Assembly (NCBI GenBank): GCA_023515745.1
Contig: JALECJ010000254.1
Location: forward strand, 372,001 to 436,000
Direction of reading: 5' to 3'
Source: Amoeboaphelidium protococcarum
Lineage: Eukaryota > Aphelidiomycota > Aphelidea
DNA: 64,000 bases
Notes under the pieces: model-generated
The model's database searches: none
Told to the model about the DNA's origin: nothing
What the model saw: only the letters and a program-made list of their open reading frames with translations
Shown here: positions 12,544 to 23,605 of the stretch, one piece after another
Position numbering within the stretch: the first letter of the stretch is position 1
Layout of the letters: each line of letters opens with the position of its first letter
Translations under genes and position numbers: made by a program

Positions 12544-13101
12544 ATGGTCAACTTTCCGGCATTCAAGATTGGGCTTTTGCTCATCAAATAGGTATCAAAA
12601 CCAATAGCATCATATGTGAAGAAGCAGGCTGCATAAAGGGAGGGATTCCGTAGGGTGATTATCAAGTTTGCTCAAGGCTATCATAGATTAGATGTAAGAT
12701 TGAAGCGGCGACAAGCTGGCATAAATATATCTGGCGATTAATAACAAGTTAAGGCGATGTAAAACTAGAGCTATAATTCTGAATAGTAACGGATAGCTGA
12801 GTAATATCAAGCAGACATTAAAGGCCAGTCGAGGAACTAACAATAACAATAACAACAAGGAAGCAGCGAAACGAAGAATCGCATTCGCCCGCTGGAGGAG
12901 GGACGCGCTATTGAACTTGCTGCGAATCTCATTGGAGAGACGTTTATCTTCTCAGTGGCTGTCATGGTGGTCATTTTAGAGACTTATCGAAAGAAAGTGG
13001 ATGATGATAAGAAGTAGTAGAACCTGGTTGACCTTGAGCGTCGATTATCAGAGATGGAAAGTCGTGTCACTGTACTCAGTGCATCATCGGCGTCAAAATG
13101 A
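12544..13101 (+). CDS. OPA3: OPA3-like mitochondrial protein
   Basis: One exon, 185 residues. The start MVNFPAFKIGLLLIKQVSKPIA is the OPA3 family N-terminus. The middle holds RPLEEGRAIELAANLIGETFIFSVAVMVVILETYRKK, the membrane-associated helix conserved in the family, followed by a coiled-coil tail (DLERRLSEMESRV). OPA3 is a mitochondrial membrane protein affecting organelle shape; its molecular activity is not settled. An insertion around residues 63-108 is glutamine-rich. By my count 14 of 24 glutamines are TAA/TAG, including a tract of alternating TAA and CAA codons around 12840. Confidence 0.92.
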
Positions 13102-13592
13102 AGATAATTTTGTGATTTATTATGGTTAGATATTAAATATCACATGGATGATATAAAGTCTGTGCGGTTTTTTTTATATTATTCTGGTACTTGAGTTACC
13201 TGATCGTATGATGTTATCTCTTTCATTCTGTGCATTGCACGAAACAACATTAATTCTACATAGACCATTAAATCGTACAATATGGAACTTTTAGTTTACT
13301 AAGAAGTCAGCATTTTCCGGCATTAAATGTTTTTGAAGGCCCATTTAACCATCTAAGTGTCTAGTTAAAAGGTTCAAAAATATGTATATAGACTGATGCC
13401 CAGACAGCAGAGGTGGTAAAAATAGCCTCCGTTTAAACTTGTTTAATTTTAGAATTACCTGTCTCTCTATAAAATAAATTCAAGTCACGTTCATCCCATC
13501 ACATCTGCCTACTCTTTTTATTATCTATCGATTGAAGAAGATCATTTTGAGAGAGTGACTAAGTAAGTAATATTTATACAACTGCTACTAAT
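13102..13592. other. intergenic region upstream of the cyclin Y-like gene
   Basis: 491 bp between OPA3 and the next ATG. A CATTTTCCGGCATT-like string at 13310-13325 resembles a piece of the OPA3 start and one at 26070, but I cannot support a function. No gene is visible. Confidence 0.35.
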
Positions 13593-16500
13593 ATGAGCCA
13601 AGTGCAGTCAGAGTTTGATCAGGCACGAAGAATGGCGTCGCGCGACCAAAGTGAAACAGAAAATACAGACGACGGTATCAATGGCCACCGGGTGAAGGAG
13701 CAGCTATAAAATGATGACGTGTGCTAGAAGTTGGATTAGATGCGAGTGGACTCTGAAGAAGGTTAATAATATCTGGGGGTTGCGGAATCCATGCAGTCCA
13801 TAGTATCTGATGCGTCAACTCCTCTCAACTTCTCTGCCACATCAATCAACCTCGATGAAGATGGCGTCGAGATTAAGAATGGATCACATGCACCTGATAA
13901 TACCTTGACACTTGACAATTACGCGATAATTAACTTCGATGACAGCGAATAAAAGGGTGTGGATTTGATTTCAATGTAATCTAGTGCACGTAATAGTAGG
14001 CCAAGATCGATAACACTGCCGGATGGTAACACAGATTTACAGCTGGTGAAAGCCGCCCTGGAAGGACAATCTAAATCCATTATGAAATCAAAAGATGATG
14101 GCAGTGGCATACAAAAGTCTATGAAAATTGGTGGTGGTCTTCAATTGGATAAATCTGGGAAATCGACGATGGTGGAAAAATCTGCTAGTCATGATGCACT
14201 TAAATAGGCCAGTGCTGAGTCGAGTATCTAAACTGGTTATGGTGTGCTTGGCGCTGGTAATCATGTTAAAGGACTTCAATCATCAGTATCTATAAGCAGT
14301 GTGGAGAAGCGAGAGACCAAGTCATTTGCCGGCTTTCTAAAGAAGTTGAAGAATAGGACCACAGCATAAAAATACAATGCAGCTGCTCTTGCTTCAGACT
14401 CTCTCCTCCCATTAAGTAGACGCGACTCCAAGTAATCAGTGACTGATATGCTGAATGATCCATTGAGTGCATACTATAGACAGAGAATTGATCAGGACAG
14501 GGACATTACTGAGGTTCTGGACTTGTTGTAGAAGATGGTAAATTATCCCAAGAAATATGAAAATTGGAGATCTCCGGTCATTGGTGATGAGATGTATATC
14601 ACTGATATTCTGTTTTATGGCGATATTGAGGTTTTCAGTCGTCTCAGTCCGTCTGTTAGTACAGCGTCTAATTTGCATGAGTACGCGTCAAAGGTGTCCA
14701 GTGCTTCAAGAAGTCTGTACACTGTAAATGATAATTCGGAGTCTAGTGGATCTAGCGGGCTATCTGCAAGCGCCGAGTTTATCCCGGATCAATCTGATAT
14801 GATAGACAACGCGTATTTGAATATGTCAAAGAGTCAGAATGTCGACAACCAGGATGAGTCTAATGCTTGCAATCGATCATAGAGTCTGTTGAATTAGAGC
14901 TTTGCCACAGTTGCGTTGGCATCTTCCAGTAACGATGTGCCTGTCTATTTGAGCGTATCTCAGCCTTCACCAAAGTATCAGAATTTGAAGTACAGGTCGC
15001 TGGACTTGAGTAATAAACTGGGTAATGATGTCAATGATTCTATCAGTGCTGGTATCTTAAAGTCCTCTGTTAATAGCTCTCGTATGTCTGTTCGCACTTC
15101 TGTCGACTCTTCATTGTTACGCAGACAATCACTGCTTAATGCTATGAAAGCACCAAAGCTTCCCAAGAAGCCAGTTCCTACTAAGGGAATTAAAAGCAAT
15201 TTGGACGATGTGAATTCCAGTAATAAGTCGCTGAAGAAGTTTAATTCCTGTACCACGCTATTTAGCATTGACAATAGTCTGTATACGTCCATTGGCAAGC
15301 CTGAGTACCTCGATGTGACTTTGAAAGTATTCTCTTATGCTGTGTCTCAGCACTTGGAGAGAACATATGCCTTTTGGAAGATTTTGAATCAGTTTGATGA
15401 TGCTAAGAAAAAGGCGTCGCGTAGAAGTAGTTCCGCGTCCGTCAGGCCTAATAGCTTAATGTCATCTCCAAAGTTGGGAGCCAAGTCGACGTTTCCAAAG
15501 GAAGTCAAGTTGCCGCCTAATCATGAACATCATCTCGCGTCCAGGTGCTTTAAATCTGTTGACATATTTAGCGAAAAGTTGAATCCCTTGTGGAAAGTGC
15601 GTTACATTCCGGATGAAGTTTAGTAACACCCAGAAATAATGCAACCTCCCACTCAACAAGAATTGTATCATTTTCTGAAGCAGTTGTTCTATGCTGCAGA
15701 TTTGACAGCAGAAGTTGCTATCGTGTCACTGATTTACATGGAACGATTGTTGGAGAAGACCAAGATATCTCTACATGGCCTGAACGTTTTCAGAGCTTTG
15801 TTATCTAGTGTTATGATGGCAGCAAAGATTTGGGATGATCAGGCTGTGTGGAATGTTGATTTCAAAACTATCATGCAAGATTTGAGGCTATCCGGATTGA
15901 ATCAGATGGAAAAGTGGTGGTTGAAGACTATCAATTGGAATATATCTGTGAAGAAGGCGCAGTTTGCGAGTTATTGGTTTGAAATTCGAGAATGTGCAGA
16001 GAAAGAGTTTGGTGATAGAGTAAAGTTGTTCAAGAATTAATAATCAGCTAGTGCCGCATAGAATGGTTCAAAGTCCCCGACTAGTTTGGTGGAAGTGAAC
16101 ACTAAAAGGCAAAGTCAAGTATCTGCTGAGCTGCGCGCTGATCATCGGCGATTGTCCAAGCAGCTGAGTCAGACCAAGGCTTTCCAAGATTAAGCCTCGA
16201 GAAATGGCTAAGGGATAAGGTCCGCGTCTCACAAGTCATTATCACGTAGTAGCACTTCATAGTTCGTGATTAAGAAGGCAACGACTGTACCAGAGACGGA
16301 GCGTCAAAGTGATCCTCTCGTCCCCTCAAAAAGCTTAACTATCTCGATTGAAGTTGGTAGTTTTATGAAGCCTCTCACCGAGCAACAAATGGAATAGTTG
16401 GCCACTGCAACTACATACTCACAGACAAAGATTCGCTAGGATTTTAGCAATAATCTCAAAGCGCCGAGTAATATGTCTAGCCAAGCGAGTAATTTGGATA

Positions 16501-16937
16501 TAGCGAGACGGTCGTCCGCCATTAGCAGTGTGCATGTTAGTCATGGTGCGATCTCTCTGCATACCAGCAATTTTCCAGTGTATGGAAACGTATCTGAGAG
16601 GTTGTATGTGCCTGATCAGCAGTCGATTTTTGCAAAGCGTTTCAGTGTTGACTCTAGGATGCCACAGTCAAAGCAAGATAATGCGCTAAATCACTACTTG
16701 CGCCCTTCGTCATCTCATTAGAACAGAGAGAGCGGTAAATCGAAAGAAAGTGTATCAGAAGAAGTGGCGTATAATGTGTCTGGCACGTAGAGAACGCTGA
16801 ATGAGTGCGAAGAGAAACCTGTGTTAATGTCCAAACTGAATCAACACGTCGACATCAAGTGGGGCGGTAACAACTTGAGACGCGCTAAAAGTGACAATAT
16901 ATTCCACCCTGCAATCCCGGCTGCAAGTGTCATTTGA
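13593..16937 (+). CDS. cyclin Y-like (CCNY/Pho80-type) cyclin with long disordered flanks
   Basis: One exon, 1114 residues, open in a single frame with only TGA at its end. The cyclin fold lies around residues 570-800: LTAEVAIVSLIYMERLL, then AAKIWDDQAVWNVDFKTIMQDL and LNQMEKWWLKTINWNISVKKAQFASYWFEIRE. This closely tracks cyclin Y, where the KVWDDQAVWNVD string is diagnostic; cyclin Y activates CDK14/16-type kinases at the plasma membrane. Metazoan cyclin Y is about 340 residues, so roughly 560 residues of N-terminal and 300 of C-terminal serine-rich, probably disordered sequence are extra. Those flanks contain many RRxS and SxS sites. A Pcl/Pho80 cyclin is the alternative, but the KIWDDQAVWN motif favours cyclin Y. 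Confidence 0.88.
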
Positions 16938-17196
16938 TAAAAGAGTATACGAATGTACTGTATAGACAATAGAATTTTTTCAATTAATAATACAATTGTT
17001 AATTTGATCTTTAATTGTTGCGTAAGACATAACAAATTACTACAATTCTGTAAGACTTTTCCGATAAATTTCAGTGCAGATCGATCGCTGAGTTTTAACT
17101 GAAATTTCACACGCGGTTAGGTCTACTATTACCTTATCTATAAATTAAGAGCGCGTAATTTTATTGAGCTGTAAGTAAAAGAAATCATAGTAATTC

Positions 17197-19111
17197 ATGT
17201 GTGGAATATTTGCAGTATTTGGGTATAAGGACGATCCTTCGCAGTTAAGACAGAAAGCTGTTTAGTTATCCAAGCGGTATTTCATAGATCTAGAACACCG
17301 GGTAATCATACTAGCATAACGATGAAGTGTGTAGAATTCGTCATAGAGGACCAGATTGGAGCGGTGTGAACTAGTTGAGTAGCGCTGATGGAAAGTCGCA
17401 TCATATCATCTGTCACGAAAGATTGGCCATTGTCGGTGTCGTTAGTGGAGCTCAACCTCTTGTCAGTGATGATGGATACGTTGTGCTATGTGTTAATGGA
17501 GAAATCTATAACCACATAGCGCTGCAGGATATGCTGATTGCTAAACGTCTGAAAGAGGGCCGACCTGAGCCTCAATTTACCACTGGAAGCGATTGTGAGG
17601 TTATCATGTATCTGTGGGAGGATTTCGGATTGGATATGCTGCCCATGTTGGATGGTATGTTTGCTTTCGTTCTATACGATAAGCGTGAGGATAGATACAT
17701 TGCTGCGCGTGATGCTATCGGTGTAATCCCTTTGTATCAAGGTAGAAGTAAGGTTGATGGATCTGTGTGGTTCTCCAGCGAGATGAAGACGATTTACGAA
17801 GATACTGCTTATTCTGGTGTTGGCTCTTCTTCATAAACTGACTCCTCAATCTTTGCCTTTGAACCTGGTTGTGTCTATGACTCTAAGAATGCTTAGGTAA
17901 CTCGTTGGTTCAACCCAGATTGGTTCAATGTGGACTTTAAGCCTCCAGTTGCGCCTGCTGATTGTCTCTCTGCTGATGGTAGTGTTGTCAAGTTTCCACC
18001 TACATTGTTATCCAAGTTGAAAGAGACGTTAGAGAGAAGTGTGGAGATGCACATGATGGCAGAGGTTCCATATGGTGTTCTATTAAGTGGTGGATTGGAT
18101 AGTTCCCTAATTGCTTCTATTGCTGCCAGACTGAACAATAGACTATCACATGCAAAGTCTCCGGTTATCAGCGAGCGAATGTCTTGGGGAAATAAGCTGC
18201 ACTCGTTCTCTATCGGATTGAAGGATTCACCTGATTTGCTGGCAGCTAGACAAGTGGCAAAGCATATAAAGACGCGTCATTTCGAGTTCAACTTCACCAT
18301 AGATGAAGGATTGGATGCCATTCGCGATGTCATTTACCACTTGGAAACTTATGATGTCACAACAATTAGAGCGTCCACACCGATGTACTTATTGAGCAGA
18401 AAGATCAAGGCTATGGGTGTGAAGATGGTGCTGTCTGGAGAGGGAGCAGATGAGATGTTTGGCGGTTACTTGTACTTTCATGACGCACCGGATGCCCAGT
18501 CTCTACATCAGGAGACTGTGGCCAGAGTCAAGTTGCTGCACACTAGCGATTGTCTCCGCGCCAATAAGAGTACGATGGCGTGGGGTCTCGAGGCGAGGGT
18601 GCCATTCTTGACGAACAAGGACTTTCTTCAGTTTGTGATGGCTGAGATTCCAGCAGAATTTAAGCATCCGCGATTGACTCCGAAGCATATTGAGAAGGAG
18701 ATTCTGAGATAGGCTTTCGATGTTGAAGAGGATGATGGCAACGGAAATGTTACTCCATATCTTCCTAAAGATATCTTGTGGAGATAGAAGGAGCAATTCA
18801 GCGACGGTGTTGGATACAGTTGGATCGACACTCTACGTGACAATATTGGACAGTCTGTCAGCGAGTAGCAGTGGCAAAATCGTGCTCAATTGTTCCCGTA
18901 CAATACTCCAACAACCAGGGAAGCGTTCTATTATCGCCAGGTATTTGAAGATTTGTTCTGTTAACCAAGCGGCTCTGCATCTGAAGACATGGTGAAAGCT
19001 GGCAAATTGGATGTCCTCAAAACCGTGGTCAAGTGGATTCCGCGTAAGGATTGGGGCTGTGCTGAGGATCCATCCGGAAGGGCGCAGAAGAGCCACCAGA
19101 AGAAGATTTGA
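17197..19111 (+). CDS. ASN1: asparagine synthetase (glutamine-hydrolysing), one intron
   Basis: Join 17197-17276 and 17335-19111, 618 residues. MCGIFAVFG begins with the Cys2 nucleophile of the class II glutamine amidotransferase domain; removal of a 58-nt intron (GTATTT...GTGTAG) restores [13 protein letters not shown]. The N-terminal domain has [15 protein letters not shown] and [10 protein letters not shown]. The synthetase domain has the PP-loop [14 protein letters not shown] (about residue 275) and [25 protein letters not shown]. It makes asparagine from aspartate, ATP and glutamine. Somewhat longer than yeast ASN1 (about 570) because of small insertions. Retention of the intron would hit a TGA, the only stop available. 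Confidence 0.96.
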
Positions 19112-19340
19112 ATTTACACTTGATCACCGGTATATTATTGAAGTAAATTATTATTACATTTCCACAACTATGAATATTTTAATGGTCAAATTTGACCTTT
19201 AGTAATGAGGTCTAATTCGTGAAGAAGTCGGCGCTGATCATTTTCTTAGAGATCTTTTTTGAAGACTATCCCTTCTTTACTTCTTTACATTCTTTATTAG
19301 TCTTTGCTAATCAACAGCTATTCTATTGGGTATATGTGCA

Positions 19341-22300
19341 ATGACAAGTCTTGGTGAGAAGAGGTTGTAGCTGAGAGCTGTCAACATTAAGCGTGGTAAT
19401 GATGAGGTGAAGCCTGCCACTGGTCTGGATTCATCACTGAAGAAGAACACCGCTATGGTCACAAAGCTTAAAAGTGTTACTGCAGATAACGCGTCGAGAT
19501 TATTACAAGAACTATAGAAGCTAAAATATGATAAATACTTGCCAGAACTATTGAGTTCCATCACTGAATCTGCCTTGAAAGCTAAAACGAGCGCCGACGC
19601 TGTGGGTGTTATGGAATTGCTGACAGAGTTGTACCATCGCTCCCGGTAGGATTCAGAGTTATCACTCAAAGGTCAAGAGGATGCTGTGCTGCAGATTGCG
19701 TCGGAATTGGTTAAATAGTTTTTTACGTCGATAGATTTGCAAAAGACTTCTCAATCATAGGATGATACTAAAGCTGAGAGTGCGCGGTAAAGTTCCGTAA
19801 GATCAAGTATCCGCTGTCTGTGTGAAATGATTTTGTGTGGATTGTTGAATGCGGAGATGCAGATGTCCTTAATAAAGACATTCAAGATGGTGAAGAAATA
19901 AGATGGCAAGTAGTCTGATGCTCTCAGTCCTTTATCTAATTAGAATGGTGTACTATTGGCGTGTCTTATGCACGATGTTCTCGCTACTAGAGATGTGTCA
20001 ACATTCAATTATGCTTACTTCGCCGTGTTTGTTGCCAAGTATTACTCGTCTGACTTTCTAGATGTGAGCGATGGTTCTGATAACAAAAATTAGTTTATAT
20101 CTGGTGAAGTTTAGAGTTATTGTAAGTCGTTAATAATGTAGTATTATGATAAATTGTGCTTCAAGATCAAGTCTTTACATAGATAGCTGGCCAAAGTCAA
20201 GTAGGCTGCTCATAACAACACTATATTGAGGGGTGACGCGTCATTGTCATAAAAAGACAGATTAGAAGTGTTGTAGGTGGATTATGATAAACTTGTTGGC
20301 TTTGCGTCAAGTCTTGCCACCGCTCTGAGTGTGGAACTACCTTCGTTTGATGACATGATAGATGATCAGGCGGAAGATACAAAGATTACCATTGCTGCGG
20401 CTAGTGGGTCCTTTAAAGGTGATGAGTTTGATGGCATGAAGTCTCAATGGTTGGATGAAGAGTAGAAAGATTTCTATACTGAATTGGCTCCCATGTCCAA
20501 TCTATTACCTCCGTCATGTCTTCAAATTGCTGAAATGGATTCCGCTGAAAGTAGTAAGAAGAACAAGCGCAGGCTCAAAAGGAAATAAAAAGCTTAATAG
20601 CACTAGCAGAAGTAATCTTCAGGCGATCTGGATTATGACGCGTATGATGATGAGAATGGAGATTGGATGGACCAGGCTGATGAAGATGTTTTGGAGCAGG
20701 TGTAGTAGATTATTTTTAATGATAAAGAGAATGAGACTGAGAATAGTGTTCAGGCTGCTAGACTTTAAGCTATTGGTCAACGTTCCGCTGATCCCATAGA
20801 TAATCTTATGTAGCAGCTACCTTTGCTAGTCAACAAAGGAGATGTCGATAATCTGGCGGTGGAGTTTTGTATTGCGCAGTAAAAGTGTCGCGGCGTGGCT
20901 AAAGAGAAGCTTATCAGTAAATTGCTTGACGTTGCCAGATTTAGGCTGGACTCTTTGCCGTTCTATGCTCGTTTAATTGCAACTCTCGATCCTTATGTCC
21001 AGTCTCTTGGTGCAACTGTCCTCGTGGCTCTAATCTCTGAGTTTAAACGGAGATACAGAAAGTAATATCTTGTGAATATCGAGCATAGGGTGAAGAATAT
21101 CAGATTCATTGGAGAGTTGATTAAATTCTGCGTTGCTCCTCCACATCTCTTCTTTTACTGTACACACAGGTTGGTGAAGCCTGAGAGTAGTGGTAGCGTG
21201 TTCCATGATCAGCATGTCGAAGTATTTTGTCATTTACTTGAATGCTGTGGCAGATTTGTGTATGTGGATGAAGAAATGGGGCCTCGATTTAAGCCGCTTC
21301 TTGATGTATTCGAGAAGAAGGTGAAGTAGACTGCGCTGGATCAGAGAGTTATCTAGTTGGTACAGAGTGCACTACTCACTGTCAATCCGCCTGCGGTTAC
21401 GGATGCAGACATGTAGGAACCACCAAAGACTGTGATCGAATGGTATATCCTGCGCACATTGTGTGTTGATTTAAAGTCCAAGAAAGATGTTTAGTCTATT
21501 AGTGATCGTATCAATCAACTTCCATGGTGCACTGTAGAGTCGCCCTTGAACAGCTCAAAATGGTAAACTTCTTATAAGTCGCAGTCATCTGAAGGTGAGA
21601 GCTAGTTGAATCCCGGTGATATAGAACTGGTCAATGTCAACATTCCGCAAATTGTATTGAGTATATTTTCTTAGCCTTGGTTACTAAAGGAACACCAATT
21701 GAGTCTATTTGCATAAGTTTTATTGCACTTAAAGAGTAAAAATGACAAGTTATAGTTAGTTATACAAGTTGTTGATAACGTTTTAGAGGAAATACGTATT
21801 GGACTGGAAGATTTTAGCGAATTTAGATATAATTAGAGAAGACTGTCTACCATTAGCTACTTTGCCGAGTTGTTTAATTAAAAGCTAGTGTCTAAAAAAG
21901 TTCTATCAGATAGTTTGGATCTTCTTCTATAATTTGGACACTAATCGGCAGATTTGTCTCTTTATTATCAGTCTATTGAGCAAGATCAGGGAGAAAATGC
22001 TTTGATTGATGGACCCAAAAATTATTTTAGAATCAGGATGGTATGCGCGTTATTATCTGCATCTGCGGCCATCCTCAGGACTAAAGCGTTCTAATCAGTG
22101 ATGAGTCGCTTCTTGGTCAAATTTGACTATTACATCTGGTTGAAGGATTAGGAGACGTTCCCTGTAGAGTTGAAGTTTGTCGTGGAGGACTGTTTTGAGT
22201 AGATTAAGTCCGGATTCCGTCGCTCTTAGAGTGTAGAAGAGGCTATGTTGTAGTATCAGGAAATGACGATCAGTTTGCCTTAACCTTCTTAGTCATAACA

Positions 22301-23159
22301 ATAAGACTAGGGTAAAGTAAAGTCAAGTGAAGATTTTGATACCGCTGATGCTAATTATGATGATCTCACGAACGCAGAAGACTCTTAAGAAGCTCTTGTT
22401 GACTAAGATCAGTCTGAAGATGATCATTTTGATAGCAATAAGGATGGCGATGTAAAGTAGGATAATCAGTCCATTCAAGAGTAATCGAGCGACGTTGATA
22501 GCGATGATGATTTAGATAATGAAGAAGACGATGAGGAGGAAGAAGAATCATTAGTTAAAAAAATGATAAAATCACAATTTGTTGAAAGCAAAGAGGAATA
22601 AGAATAGTTCTCTGCGGCATTCAATGATATTCTAGTGGAATCTATCCAGAGTAGAAAGAATGAACGCGTGATGTCTCAAGAGCTGTCAGTGCCTCTTATG
22701 ACCTCAAGATCTAATTCTTTGACTCAGTTGAATGGTGCCAATGCCCCTACCAAAGTTCAATTCACTCTGATGACCAAGAAATCTAATAAGCAAGTACTGA
22801 AGGCTCTTGAAATCCCTTCAGATACCAAGATTGTCCAGCAGACTAAGAATTAATAAGCTGCGGCCATGGAAGAGAAGAAGAAGTTGAAAGATTTGGTTCT
22901 AAGATAAGAGCAGCGTATGAACTAGTAGCAGTATCAATCCAGTTCAGCATATGGAAGTGGTGGGTCTCTGCGATCTCCTAGCTCATACGAAGAGTTGGAT
23001 GGGTTGGAGTCTTTATCCATTGGTGGCAGTAAATCATCATCTCAGTAGAAGAAAACTAAATAGAAGACGGCATAGAGATCATCTCCTCCTGCTGCAGCCA
23101 GAGAAGGTGTTAGTAAAAGTATTGACAATCTAATCGGTTCTCTGAGTGCCAAGCGTTGA
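19341..23159 (+). CDS. UPF2: nonsense-mediated decay factor UPF2 (MIF4G domains)
   Basis: One exon, 1272 residues, the size typical of animal UPF2. The third MIF4G region is clear: LPFYARLIATLDPYVQSLG, LVNIEHRVKNIRFIGELIKF, HVEVFCHLLECCGRFVY and PRFKPLLDVFEKKVKQTAL. An acidic stretch (residues about 1000-1075, DDDLDNEEDDEEEEE) precedes the C-terminal UPF1-binding region (LPLMTS..., VQFTLMTKKSNKQVLKALEIPSD). UPF2 bridges UPF1 and UPF3 during decay of mRNAs with premature stops. The N-terminal segment LRAVNIKRGND... and two earlier helical blocks correspond to the first MIF4G domains but are less conserved. In this organism only UGA can be a premature stop, which narrows what NMD can see. Confidence 0.93.
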
Positions 23160-23605
23160 TTTAGGTGAATTGTCATGTAATAGATCCTGACCCCTCTGAT
23201 TATGCAGTGAAATACCGCCAAGTCTAGCATTGAGCTGGTGATTACAATTAAGTCTTGTGATAGATACTAAGTCGCGTTGCAGTAGAGTCATCATTGAGTG
23301 AATATATATAATCAGAGTAGATTGAGTTTTCGTAACGTTCGTCCGACCTGTCACACGTTTCTCTCTTCTCGTGAAAATTCTCTTTTCTCATCTTGGTTGA
23401 TTTTTTACATTTGACAACAGCAGTATCTTAATACGTGGTTAATTATATTAAAACAATTTTGCTTTTTAGAATTTTAAATTACATGAATTATACATTCCGG
23501 TTGCAGAAAATATTAAAGGGGTCTCTATAGTGGAGTAGGGCTTTCTTTACAGGCGTAAATTGTACCAGGAGTCGGTGACTATCTCGATAGAATTTACCTC
23601 AGAGT
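23160..23605. other. intergenic region with a possible short 5' exon of MDM31/32
   Basis: 446 bp between UPF2 and the MDM31/32 start used here. At 23483-23554 there are 24 open codons starting with ATG and rich in Lys, Arg, Phe and Leu, followed by GTAAAT and, 48 nt on, a CTCAG whose splice would be in phase with the downstream frame. It could be a first exon supplying the mitochondrial presequence. Confidence 0.35.
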
